Source: Gammaproteobacteria bacterium (lineage in GTDB: Bacteria; Pseudomonadota; Gammaproteobacteria; HTCC5015). From it: DNA of 64,000 bases. This document shows, piece by piece, positions 56,780-64,000 of this stretch. The translations under genes and the position numbers were made by a program. Location of the stretch: assembly GCA_016928055.1 (NCBI GenBank), contig JAFGLM010000009.1:60536-124535 (forward strand). Direction: 5' to 3'. Under the pieces are notes generated by a model. It saw only the letters and a list, made by a program, of their open reading frames with translations, was not told where the DNA came from and did no database searches. The first letter of the stretch is position 1; every line of letters begins with the position of its first letter.

Positions 56780-57901
56780 TTAATCATATACCTCGGTATC
56801 CAAATCACTTTCAGATTTTTGATCGAGGGGTGGAATGGTGTCCTGAGATAGACTGCCAATGTGAAAGGCGGCGAAACCCGGGAGCATGAACTGGATTTTC
56901 GCCATACCCAGTATTTTGCCTGCAACGGGTGATTTTATTTCATGGCGCTCGTTTGTGAGAGGATTAATGCTGACTCCGATAAGTGCATTTCGTTCAACAA
57001 CTTCTCCAAGTATGACGTTGGGGAGTAATATCCCGCCATGGTTAACCCGCACCCAGTGTGACCGGTAATAAGTGGTTTGAAGGTTTTGTAAAATCGATTG
57101 ATCATTGACGATCATATTCAGCGAATTCAGCAGGACACGAATCGTGGCGACTCCGGATTCAACATGGCTAAGTTCAATGGTAGCGGGCTCTCCCAGTTCA
57201 ATCGTTACCGCAGCAATACCGTTTTCAACGGCTGCATTGCGTAACGTACCTTTAGCGGCAGGTTTGTGCAGTATCGGCACGCCCAAATTCAACGCGAGTT
57301 TACGCACTTCCGGTTTTGTCATATCCGCGCGTAATTGCGGCAGATTGATACGCTTGAAAGACCCGGTATGAAAATCGACAAGATATGTGCAGCGACTGAT
57401 GACGTTATGATAAATCAAATGCGCTACACGTGATGCCAGGCTCCCATACGCTCGTCCCGGGAAATAACGATTCAGGTCACGACGATCCGGCAGATACCGT
57501 ACACCCTGGGTAAAGCCCTGCACATTGGCCACAGGTATGCCGATTAAGGTGCCGAATAAGTCCTGTGGATTGGTTTCTTCCATAATTCGGCGTACCGCTT
57601 CAATACCATTTAACTCATCGCCGTGAACGGCGGCGATGAGACACAGGACGGGGCCAGGTTTGACGCCATGGATAACCGATACCGGTATATCCAATGGCTG
57701 TCCGAAGAACGACTGACCTGTGGTCAGTTTGAGTAGTTGGTATTCTCCGACAGCAATGGCGGTATCCAGCAGTTGAAATGGTGGATGTAAATTCTCCTCA
57801 ATATTGCCTTCAGGCATATCGACGGATTGTTCCATTCCTTCCACCGCAATGCTCGATATCGAGCAAAGGATCAGAAAATTAAATATCACTATTTTGAGCA
57901 T
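56780..57901 (-). CDS. Succinylglutamate desuccinylase/aspartoacylase family zinc hydrolase
   Basis: This M14-like zinc enzyme of 373 residues has a cleavable N-terminal hydrophobic segment (IVIFNFLILCSISSIAVEG), so it is probably periplasmic. The zinc ligands are in AAVHGDELNGIEAVRR (His and Glu) and LVDFHTGSF (His). The catalytic glutamate is probably in AAVTIELGE. The C-terminal part is a lipoyl-like sandwich (SPVAGKILGMAKIQFMLPGF). Such enzymes cut an amide bond next to an acidic residue. It follows the ATP-grasp ligase by six bases, so it may hydrolyse what that ligase makes or prepare its substrate. This is inference. Confidence 0.87.
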   Translation of the reverse strand: MLKIVIFNFLILCSISSIAVEGMEQSVDMPEGNIEENLHPPFQLLDTAIAVGEYQLLKLTTGQSFFGQPLDIPVSVIHGVKPGPVLCLIAAVHGDELNGIEAVRRIMEETNPQDLFGTLIGIPVANVQGFTQGVRYLPDRRDLNRYFPGRAYGSLASRVAHLIYHNVISRCTYLVDFHTGSFKRINLPQLRADMTKPEVRKLALNLGVPILHKPAAKGTLRNAAVENGIAAVTIELGEPATIELSHVESGVATIRVLLNSLNMIVNDQSILQNLQTTYYRSHWVRVNHGGILLPNVILGEVVERNALIGVSINPLTNERHEIKSPVAGKILGMAKIQFMLPGFAAFHIGSLSQDTIPPLDQKSESDLDTEVYD

Positions 57902-57907
57902 TGCTAA

Positions 57908-58855
57908 TTAAGCAAACAACGTTGCTGCCAGTTTTGCACGTTGTTCCGCACTTTCAAATAATTGTGACTGTGCACAGTGCTCATCGATGGCGTCCAATCG
58001 TGGTTGCAGACCCTGACCGTTGGCGATTTGAATGGATAAACCAGGTCGTGCGTTCATTTCGAGAAGCAACGGGCCAAGCTTGGCATCCAGTACGATATCA
58101 ACTCCCAGATATCCGAGTGGAGCCAGTTCATAACAACGCGTTGCCAACAGTAATAAATTTTCCCAACCTGGAATAGCAAGGCCAACAAGCGTATGTCCAA
58201 AATCCGGATGTTCGTCGATTCGCCTGTTGTCACAAACTGCCAACGTTGTCATGCCGGTTTTTAATGAGATGCCAACTCCGACTGCACCCTGATGTAAATT
58301 GGCGCGACCATCAGAGCGCTTGGTCGGCAACCGCAACATAGCCATGCCCGGAATGCCACGATAAACCAGCACGCGTATATCCGGTACACCATGATAGCTG
58401 ATTGAATTAAATACCGGATCGAATTTTACCCGGTACTCGATAATTGCCTGATCGGGCTGACCACCCAGGCTATATACACCGCCTAGTATATTTTCAATAT
58501 GATGCCGTAATCTGTATATATCGATGATAGTGCCGTCATGCTTGAAAAATGTATTTCTACGGCGACCCGAGATCACTAATATACCGTTTCCGCCGCTGCC
58601 ATGTGCCGGTTTAATCACAAACGTATGTCGATCCTGTAACAGGGTATCCAAATTTCCGGACTCACCAACACTTCGAATCAGGCCGTATAGTTCAGGTACT
58701 GCAATACCAACACTTTGGGCAAGTTGCTTGGTTTTTATTTTGTCATCAACCAAAGCATAAAGCGCACGCGGATTATGCGGCATAACATAGCGGTTGTTGC
58801 GCGCGTTGATACCCACCACACCGGCTTGTCTTAATTGTTTTATTCGCTGAAACAC
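57908..58855 (-). CDS. RimK-like ATP-grasp amino-acid ligase (alpha-L-glutamate ligase-like)
   Basis: This 315-residue ATP-grasp enzyme would join an amino acid, probably glutamate, to a peptide or protein through an acyl-phosphate. The ATP lid is FVIKPAHGSGGNGILVISG near residue 82. The metal-binding end is YLGVDIVLDAKLGPLLLEMN with the ARPGLSI loop. The sequence between them is unlike RimK proper and fits the RimK-related group found beside inactive-transglutaminase membrane proteins. The start is GTG at 58855. It lies 12 bases after the membrane-protein gene and six bases before the hydrolase gene. The cellular substrate is unknown. Confidence 0.88.
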   Translation of the reverse strand: MFQRIKQLRQAGVVGINARNNRYVMPHNPRALYALVDDKIKTKQLAQSVGIAVPELYGLIRSVGESGNLDTLLQDRHTFVIKPAHGSGGNGILVISGRRRNTFFKHDGTIIDIYRLRHHIENILGGVYSLGGQPDQAIIEYRVKFDPVFNSISYHGVPDIRVLVYRGIPGMAMLRLPTKRSDGRANLHQGAVGVGISLKTGMTTLAVCDNRRIDEHPDFGHTLVGLAIPGWENLLLLATRCYELAPLGYLGVDIVLDAKLGPLLLEMNARPGLSIQIANGQGLQPRLDAIDEHCAQSQLFESAEQRAKLAATLFA

Positions 58856-58867
58856 GTGATTCAGATT

Positions 58868-60397
58868 TTATTTGGCAAGTTCACGAAACCGAATCAGTTC
58901 ATTCAGCCGGTAACCGGTATAGCGTCCGGCCCATAAAAATAAGGCAAGCATCAACAGTAACAACTCGGGAAACATGAAAAACCAGTGTTCAAGATAATTA
59001 TTATTCATGACGAAATAAGTGATCGTCGCAACCAGCAGACTGCCAAAACCGGTTTTGTATGCCTCTAGCGCACCCGATTCTGACCACAGGATCGACATAC
59101 GTTCGATTACCATGGTGATAATGACAATCGGGAACAGGCCAATATAAATTCCGTATTCAAAATCAAGTTCGTGGGACAGCAGGCTAAGCAGAAGCATCAG
59201 CAAAATGACTAATGCAAGTACCGCGCTCAGACGAGGAACCAGTAACAGTTGCAGTTTTTCAAGGTAAAATCGCAATGCCAGTCCGGATCCGACAATTAAA
59301 CAAAAAAGTCCGATTCCCCATAATAAACTGGTTTCGCGAAAAGCCAATGCGATCAGTATCGGCATAAAGGTGCCGAAAGTCGGTATTCCGATCAGAACCC
59401 GCATAATCACCACGATCAAGGCGCCGATTGGAATCATTAACAAAATTCGGTAGATGTTTTGCGTGGCGAGCGGCAGTTTCAGTAACGTCAGGCCCAACAT
59501 GGTTGATTCCATCGCTTCAGCGCGTTCATGGGCAACATTTACCAGACTTTGTGGTTGCTGCGAAATCGAATGATGAAGTTGGACATTATGCCCGCCTTTT
59601 ATGGTTAGCAACGGATCGTCACCCACGCTCCAACGGACAAAGTTGTCCGGATAACCTTTACTACCCGACAAAGGATCGATGCCCTGCCACTGCTCGCCGT
59701 TATGGACTTCCAGCCAATTTAACAACGGGGTGCGGCCGTTGCTTTTCGTCAATACGATGCCGCGCACCAGTCTGGCCGGAATTCTGGCACCCGCCAGCAC
59801 GTAGGTGATGCGTTGTACCCATTTTTCAGTTCCGGCTTGTACACCCTTATGAATCAGTGCCGCGCTGGAGTCAGTCAAATCATTATTCATGTTGGAAACC
59901 AACTGGCTGACAAAAGTAAAAACATCTGCAGACTGATCACGCGATGATTGCAAAAGATCCTGGACAGCCGAGGCAAAAGGCTCAGGATAATCGGGTATGG
60001 GCGGTGGCGCGGGTGCACGGACATTTTTTTTGGAGCCTGATTCGGTGAGATCAGCGGCCAGATCAAGACGATAATAAAGTCGTTGCAAACCTTTCGCGCG
60101 CCGTACAGACCATTCGGCACGCCGATCCTTGTTGACAATGTCGATGCTGAGCCCGTAATTACGGGAAACAAAAGATTCGTCCAGGCGAGTGTAACCGGGA
60201 ATGCTATTTGGTATGTCCAGATTTACAATGACCGGTTTACCAACGGCTTCGAATTCTATCTGTGCCTCAATGATCCAGGTTGAAGTCTGTTCGTCCGGCA
60301 TGATCGGCAAGCCGAGTGTTGACACCTTGGTCCACATGATTGCTAGGCTGAAAACACTCAGACCCACTGCGAGAACGTGTACGTGAATGTTGCGCAT
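58868..60397 (-). CDS. Inactive transglutaminase domain fused to seven-helix membrane protein
   Basis: This 509-residue inner-membrane protein has an N-terminal helix, a periplasmic part of about 270 residues, and seven helices from about residue 305. The transglutaminase-like fold is recognised in ARIPARLVRGIVLTKSNG and LEVHNGEQWQGIDPLSG. The catalytic cysteine position before ARIPARLV is not cysteine (AGTEKWVQRI), and the usual histidine is replaced (LLNWLEV), so it should bind but not cross-link peptides. It lies between the retropepsin-like gene, four bases upstream, and the ATP-grasp gene. It is probably the membrane sensor or scaffold of the system. Confidence 0.87.
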   Translation of the reverse strand: MRNIHVHVLAVGLSVFSLAIMWTKVSTLGLPIMPDEQTSTWIIEAQIEFEAVGKPVIVNLDIPNSIPGYTRLDESFVSRNYGLSIDIVNKDRRAEWSVRRAKGLQRLYYRLDLAADLTESGSKKNVRAPAPPPIPDYPEPFASAVQDLLQSSRDQSADVFTFVSQLVSNMNNDLTDSSAALIHKGVQAGTEKWVQRITYVLAGARIPARLVRGIVLTKSNGRTPLLNWLEVHNGEQWQGIDPLSGSKGYPDNFVRWSVGDDPLLTIKGGHNVQLHHSISQQPQSLVNVAHERAEAMESTMLGLTLLKLPLATQNIYRILLMIPIGALIVVIMRVLIGIPTFGTFMPILIALAFRETSLLWGIGLFCLIVGSGLALRFYLEKLQLLLVPRLSAVLALVILLMLLLSLLSHELDFEYGIYIGLFPIVIITMVIERMSILWSESGALEAYKTGFGSLLVATITYFVMNNNYLEHWFFMFPELLLLMLALFLWAGRYTGYRLNELIRFRELAK

Positions 60398-60401
60398 AAT
60401 A

Positions 60402-60947
60402 CTAAGGTGATTTTTCAGGTGTACCGGTTGGAACTATTTTGCAGGTTTTGTCTGCGATAAATTTTTTGCCGGGATCTACAATGATCTGCCGCTGTAACAT
60501 GCTGCGGCCCAGAATTGCCCGATAATTGAAATTCTCCCGGTCGGCCAAAGTGAATTCAGCATTATAGAACTTTCCCTCCAGGCAGAAATTAAGTTTCACC
60601 ACATAGCGCGGAACACTTTCGCCGATATGTTCCTTAACCAGAGTTTCGCGCAAAAGCGGCCGTTCCATATCAATAGCGTTACCACCTCTTTTCGCGGGTA
60701 TAGTAAAGCGAACCCAACGTTTGCCGTCCTTTTTAAACAGTTGGATATTGCTGGCATACACCGAGCTGGTTTTTGCGCCGGTATCGAGTTTGGCGACGAT
60801 ACGTTCTCCGGAAGGTTGCAGATAGATACTTTCCAGCCACCCAAACAGCACCGGCTTGGCTTGCACGGTCTGAGAGATTAGTGGACTCATACACGCCAGA
60901 AATATCAGCGCATAAAAAACAGAATTGGATTGGGTTGATTTAAACAT
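60402..60947 (-). CDS. Retropepsin-like protease, RimK-associated (annotated elsewhere as ATP-dependent zinc protease)
   Basis: This is a 181-residue secreted protein with a signal peptide (YALIFLACMSPLISQTVQA). The mature domain has an aspartic-protease-type loop, IVAKLDTGAKTSSVYASN (D-T-G-A), and a second conserved block AILGRSMLQRQIIVDPGKKF. The family is often labelled ATP-dependent zinc protease, but I see no zinc or ATP site; the DTGA loop suggests a single-domain, dimeric retropepsin fold. It is the first gene of the ATP-grasp run and so is expected to act in the periplasm on a product or partner of the system. Confidence 0.87.
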   Translation of the reverse strand: MFKSTQSNSVFYALIFLACMSPLISQTVQAKPVLFGWLESIYLQPSGERIVAKLDTGAKTSSVYASNIQLFKKDGKRWVRFTIPAKRGGNAIDMERPLLRETLVKEHIGESVPRYVVKLNFCLEGKFYNAEFTLADRENFNYRAILGRSMLQRQIIVDPGKKFIADKTCKIVPTGTPEKSP

Positions 60948-61159
60948 GGATTAAAAGCCGGCCTCTTGTTATTGGTGAGAGCGTACCTGGTGAAAAAGGT
61001 GGGCGTAGTTTACGCCGTTGGCCGGTTTTTTCCATCAGGTTTGATAGAACCCGTCTCAAAAAACGTTAAAAATGGATTTTAAGGCTCCGAGACGCTGGCA
61101 TGTCCCTTTTTTTATGATTTTTCAATGACTTACGCCAGCGACCCGCAGAACCATCTAAT

Positions 61160-61873
61160 TTATATCATCCAGACGTAAAGCAGTTTGAACAATATATAAA
61201 AGGGAAATGTAACAGCCGGTATAAAAGCAACCAGCTCAATATCAGACGGCAAGACAATTCCAAACTTGCATCCCGCCACCAAATAGAAAACTAATATCGA
61301 AACAGTTGCGGCTAAACTGATTAGCAGCCATGACCACCAGGCACTCAGAGACCAGACTGATAACTCCGGCACTAAAAACACAGCGACCACCAGCGGCGCG
61401 AACACAATGGAATAAAATATATAGGTATATAGATCTTCTATTTCTATTTCAACGGCAAACATCAGTGAAAAGGAGGTGTCGATATAGTAGGTATAGTATC
61501 GATAAATACCGTAAAGAACCGTTAATATACTTAATGTTATCAGCCACAATGCGATATGAGATAACAATGAGGATACGGCTATTGAGTAAATCCATGACCG
61601 TACAGCCGGCGATATAAAGCAGGCAAGAATAAACCCGGCTGGCAGCGTAATCGCCGACCATTTAAAAAGCCGCTTGCGACGTTCTGAGGAAGTGGACGGT
61701 AAATTGGCCAGTTGATTTCTAAGCGCCTGAATTTCGTTAAAAGCATTTTTCTGAACCTCCCAATACTCAGGAGCGCCGGCGTAATTTTTTCGGTATTCAT
61801 CCCACTCACGGTCTTTCTTGTCTATAAGATTTCGTAAAAACGCGCGTTGTTCAAGGATTTCATTGTCATTCAT
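61160..61873 (-). CDS. Hypothetical multi-pass membrane protein
   Basis: I do not recognise this 237-residue protein. The first ~65 residues are charged and helical (EQRAFLRNLIDKKDREWDEY), likely a cytoplasmic coiled coil. About five hydrophobic helices follow, the first around residues 70-92 (WSAITLPAGFILACFISP) and the last at the C-terminus. The ATG at 61873 has AAGG upstream. It lies 28 bases after the next hypothetical gene on the same strand, so the two are probably co-transcribed. The 212 bases between it and the protease gene hold no gene that I can support. Confidence 0.65.
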   Translation of the reverse strand: MNDNEILEQRAFLRNLIDKKDREWDEYRKNYAGAPEYWEVQKNAFNEIQALRNQLANLPSTSSERRKRLFKWSAITLPAGFILACFISPAVRSWIYSIAVSSLLSHIALWLITLSILTVLYGIYRYYTYYIDTSFSLMFAVEIEIEDLYTYIFYSIVFAPLVVAVFLVPELSVWSLSAWWSWLLISLAATVSILVFYLVAGCKFGIVLPSDIELVAFIPAVTFPFYILFKLLYVWMI

Positions 61874-61901
61874 GGTGCTGACCTTTTTTGATTTGTGGAT
61901 T

Positions 61902-62438
61902 TTATACTGACCTGACTATTTGCAACCGACGCCGAAGTTGACCGGAAAGACCCTCTCCTGTTGAAACGATTTTTCGCATCACATCAATGGTTTTCTGAAT
62001 TGCTTCGAGTAAATATTTCTGATCAAGCGTGGGGTCTGTTTTTGCGTTGTAATTTTTAAACACATCCTGTAATGCTCGCATTCTTGACTGAAGAAAACCG
62101 ACTTCTATGTGAAATTCAGCCAATTTTTCAATAATCCCTTCTCCAAGCAAATCCAGGTTACCCGCATTACTCCTGAAAATCAGATCCGGTTCACGTTCCT
62201 GTGCGTAGTATATGGAGCAAGGGCCATTTATACGAAGCGTATCAACATAGTTTGCATAAACCGGTATCCGCGTTTCCCAATAGCGCGTTATGGTTTCAAC
62301 CTCGATACAAATCGCTTTCACAAGAACAATGCGTTTTTTTCGTTTTTCAAAATATAAGGGCAAAAAAGACGTCAGGAAGCCCAGTAAAGCACCGACTAAT
62401 ACCCCGATTAATTGTGAATCGTACCACTCAGTTATCAT
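61902..62438 (-). CDS. Hypothetical single-pass membrane protein
   Basis: I do not recognise this 178-residue protein. One N-terminal helix (LIGVLVGALLGFLTSFLPLYF) is followed by a basic stop-transfer stretch (EKRKKR) and a mostly helical cytoplasmic part, with ILEKLAEF-like amphipathic helices that suggest a coiled coil. GAGG lies nine bases before the ATG. It is probably in one transcript with the five-helix membrane protein downstream and may form a complex with it; this is inference from spacing. Confidence 0.65.
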   Translation of the reverse strand: MITEWYDSQLIGVLVGALLGFLTSFLPLYFEKRKKRIVLVKAICIEVETITRYWETRIPVYANYVDTLRINGPCSIYYAQEREPDLIFRSNAGNLDLLGEGIIEKLAEFHIEVGFLQSRMRALQDVFKNYNAKTDPTLDQKYLLEAIQKTIDVMRKIVSTGEGLSGQLRRRLQIVRSV

Positions 62439-62473
62439 AACTAAAAACCTCGTTTTCGAGATTATTTTTTCGA

Positions 62474-62496
62474 CGCAATGCTCTGTGGTTATTGCG
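62474..62496 (+). repeat. Short palindromic repeat, copy 1
   Basis: The six-base arms CGCAAT and ATTGCG flank an 11-base centre (GCTCTGTGGTT). The 21-base core is identical, in reverse complement, to copy 2 at 63194-63220 and agrees with copy 3 at 18 of 21 positions. It lies in the gap between two hypothetical genes. Similar intergenic palindromes of the GTAGGGTGC...GCACC type occur as dispersed repeats in many bacterial genomes. Confidence 0.7.
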
Positions 62497-62554
62497 GCTT
62501 ACTCGCTTATTCGAGACTGACCCTATTTTCCCGTTTGTATTACCGATAAATTTC

Positions 62555-63142
62555 TCAACAATTCGGCTTGATATTTAATTTTAAGAACATTGTACTACCC
62601 TCTGCTCTCATAAATTTATCAAATTCTTTACGATCAGCAATGTAGGTCTTTTTGACTGAAAGGGATTCACCTTCATCTGCGTTGATCGTGAATTCGTTAT
62701 CGATACGGTACGTGGGTATCCGCTTAGTACGTTTTTTATCTCTCTTACTAATTATTTCTTTCAGTGGCACAAAATCCTCGTTGCTGCCAAACTTGTACGT
62801 GAAATTCAGCAGTTTATCGCAGCCTAATTCTGCGTTCATTTCAAATTCGATTTCGATAACGTCCACATCCTCCTTTACATCAACTTCAAACTTAATCAAA
62901 AATATTCTAATTGTATCAATGTTGTAATTAGCCAGCTGTTCGGACTCGAATATTCCGGAATCATCGAAGGAAAGTGGTATTTCCACTTCAACTGGAGAAG
63001 ACAGGTATGTAACAGCTTGCCTCTTCGCGCCCTTCACTACTACACCGGACCCATCGTTGCTAAATGTGTGTAAAGGCATGATGGACAATACCACCAAAGC
63101 GACTTGCAACAATGATACCCGCATTGTTTTTCTATCTAACAT
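62555..63142 (-). CDS. Hypothetical secreted protein
   Basis: I do not recognise this protein of 196 residues. It has an N-terminal signal sequence (SLLQVALVVLSIMPLHTFS), then a beta-strand-rich mature part with many acidic strands (IFLIKFEVDVKEDVDVIEIE) and a cysteine in NAELGCDKLL, with another at the last residue. The ATG at 63142 (MLDRKTMRVS) has AGGAG five bases upstream; an in-frame extension to 63214 runs into a repeat and is less likely. The gene is visibly AT-rich compared with the core genes earlier in the window. Confidence 0.65.
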   Translation of the reverse strand: MLDRKTMRVSLLQVALVVLSIMPLHTFSNDGSGVVVKGAKRQAVTYLSSPVEVEIPLSFDDSGIFESEQLANYNIDTIRIFLIKFEVDVKEDVDVIEIEFEMNAELGCDKLLNFTYKFGSNEDFVPLKEIISKRDKKRTKRIPTYRIDNEFTINADEGESLSVKKTYIADRKEFDKFMRAEGSTMFLKLNIKPNC

Positions 63143-63193
63143 ATATGCTCCTATATACATATAACATTTTTTTAGTTTGGCCCCAGCTCGTAG

Positions 63194-63220
63194 GGTGCAA
63201 TAACCACAGAGCATTGCACC
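63194..63220 (-). repeat. Short palindromic repeat, copy 2
   Basis: The eight-base arms GGTGCAAT and ATTGCACC flank an 11-base centre. The orientation is opposite to copies 1 and 3. On the plus strand it is preceded by GTA, giving GTAGGGTGCAATAACC, the form in which such repeats are often seen in other gammaproteobacteria. It lies about 50 bases upstream of the secreted protein gene, close to its promoter. Confidence 0.75.
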
Positions 63221-63320
63221 AGGATCCGTTTAAAACCAATAAAAATCTCACTTTACTATTCACTATTCACATCCAAATCAAAACTATACGTCGGCCTGGA
63301 TGAAAGTAATGAAACCATTC

Positions 63321-63347
63321 AGCGCAATGCCCAATGGTTATTGCGCT
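63321..63347 (+). repeat. Short palindromic repeat, copy 3
   Basis: The eight-base arms AGCGCAAT and ATTGCGCT flank an 11-base centre (GCCCAATGGTT). It differs from copy 1 at three centre positions but keeps the GGTTATTGC half. Arms that differ between copies yet still pair within each copy imply that the hairpin itself is maintained. Confidence 0.7.
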
Positions 63348-63442
63348 ACGTGCTATTAGATACATTTATCAATAGATTTGACACCTATTCTTTTTGCATT
63401 CATTTTTGTTCCTTGTTTGATATAACGCATGACTACTATTCT

Positions 63443-63925
63443 CTATTCAGACATTCTCTCTATTTGATCAACCTTATCAATCACACCCGAGAAGGCATAA
63501 ATGAACCTGCCAGTTTGTTCTTCATTATTTATTTCAGGCGGAATTAGATAATTGTTTACGGACCTTACATGATATGCGTATATAGAAGACTCTCCCTTTT
63601 TAGTCAGCGTAATATTCCATGTCTCAACCCAACCACCAGCTCCGGTAGTATCAAATACATCGCTTGATGAGTCTATCGCAAATACTATAGCATTGGTTTT
63701 ATGCTGTACTATTTTAAACGAATCTTGCTTTACAGGACTCAGAGAAACGTTTCCATCGGTGTCTTGTCTACCAGACCATACCGAAACGTTAGTACCATTA
63801 ATCATCAACATTATTGTAAAACTATTTTTTTTTGTTAAAAATGGATATTGTCCGGCCTGCACAGGATCTAACTGAGCTTCCCCCAATAAAACGGACGAAT
63901 TAATTACTGGCACATTTTTCTTCAT
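63443..63925 (-). pseudogene. Gene truncated at its 5' end by an IS3-family insertion
   Basis: The frame encodes 160 residues, but the first ~17 codons (to base 63873) lie inside the end of the insertion element, so the native start has been lost. The native part, from AQLDPVQAGQYPFLTKKNSF onward, is strand-rich (IMLMINGTNVSVWSGRQD, VETWNITLTKKG) with no membrane helix left; any signal peptide would have been in the removed part. I do not recognise the family. A new product could start from the IS-encoded ATG at 63925, but no good ribosome site precedes it. It is listed as broken. Confidence 0.7.
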
Positions 63926-64000
63926 ATTCTACTGGTGCCATGTAGTTTAGAAAAGCATGCCTACGTTGCCGATTGTAAAATACTTCAATGTATTCAAATA
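63873..64000 (-). mobile_element. IS3-family insertion sequence, one end (continues past window)
   Basis: The terminal repeat begins TGAGCTTCCCCCAATAAAAC at 63873, the TGA...CCCCCA form typical of IS3-family ends. It is followed inward by the last codons of an OrfB transposase on the minus strand. The element therefore lies from 63873 toward and beyond base 64000, with its right end in this window. The other end and any target duplication are not visible. Confidence 0.85.
63900..63998 (-). CDS. IS3-family transposase OrfB, C-terminal end (partial)
   Basis: The last 32 codons of the transposase are visible, starting FEYIEVFYNRQRRHAFLNYM and ending at a TAA at 63902-63900. The block IEVFYNRxRRHxxLxY is the conserved end of the DDE integrase core in IS3-family OrfB proteins. 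The stop lies 27 bases inside the element's end. The catalytic residues are outside the window, so activity cannot be judged. Confidence 0.88.
   Translation of the reverse strand, partial: FEYIEVFYNRQRRHAFLNYMAPVEYEEKCASN

Larger units (their letters stand above)
63143..63442. other. Gene-free 300-base stretch with two palindromic repeats
   Basis: No reading frame here is convincing: short frames on the plus strand lack ribosome sites and family features. The stretch contains repeat copies 2 and 3 and the ribosome site and probable promoter of the secreted protein gene. The rest is AT-rich and unremarkable. Confidence 0.6.

Noticed and set aside
60948..61159. Small RNA or gene in the gap before the protease gene
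   Set aside because: Short partial inverted repeats (such as GGCGTA and TACGCC) are present, but no reading frame or complete terminator hairpin could be supported.
62540..62575. Similarity to part of an integron attC site (ACAATTCG...) at the end of a hypothetical gene
   Set aside because: No paired core sites (RYYYAAC and GTTRRRY) are found around it, no integrase is seen, and the nearby hairpins belong to another repeat type.

Overview
The window comes from a Gram-negative gammaproteobacterium outside the Enterobacteriaceae. It carries lipopolysaccharide genes (kdsB, lpxK, msbA), Lol lipoprotein export, RnfH, SdhE/YgfX, CsiV and BamE. The order lolC/E-lolD-DUF2062-comEC-exbB-exbD-(msbA)-lpxK-ycaR-kdsB is the Pseudomonas-like order with msbA added. 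The genus cannot be fixed from the sequence. Genes are densely packed: convergent pairs overlap or lie within about 30 bases of each other, and many co-directional pairs share ATGA overlaps. I see no tRNA, rRNA, tmRNA or CRISPR array.

Layout. 1-5.0 kb: DNA repair and NAD kinase (mutS missing its 5' end, nadK, recN). 5.0-10.3 kb: fur, bamE, rnfH, an NSS-family sodium symporter, smpB, dnaQ, rnhA and a methyltransferase. 10.4-23.0 kb: a signalling region with a cNMP-binding/rhodanese protein, a GAF/HD-GYP protein, a CHASE2 Ser/Thr kinase, a PP2C phosphatase, a tandem FHA protein and a CHASE2 adenylate cyclase; an rlmD-cysM-pdxJ operon lies inside it. 23.0-30.4 kb: complex II with both kinds of flavinylation factor (SdhAF4, SdhE), then ygfZ, mdh and nudF. 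30.4-41.6 kb: envelope genes, with a single-polypeptide MsbA-LpxK fusion as the most unusual gene. 41.8-48.5 kb: the agmatine-to-putrescine pair aguA-aguB, mfd and csiV.

48.5-55.1 kb holds a small carbohydrate locus: GH39, GH31 with a PA14 insert, an RpiB/LacA-type isomerase and a PHP lipoprotein. 55.2-60.9 kb is a seven-gene run built round a RimK-like ATP-grasp ligase. Its partners are a retropepsin-like protease, an inactive transglutaminase on a seven-helix membrane protein, and an aspartoacylase-type zinc hydrolase. It looks like a peptide-ligation and cleavage system at the inner membrane whose substrate I cannot name.

61.1-64.0 kb is a region of unrecognised small genes. It holds three copies of a short palindromic repeat. 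It ends in an IS3-family element that runs off the window and has cut the 5' end from a neighbouring gene.

Functionally, the central signalling region could join two CHASE2 sensors to two outputs: protein phosphorylation read by FHA domains and removed by PP2C, and cAMP read by the cNMP-binding protein. The HD-GYP protein would add c-di-GMP turnover. This linkage is inferred from domain content and proximity only.
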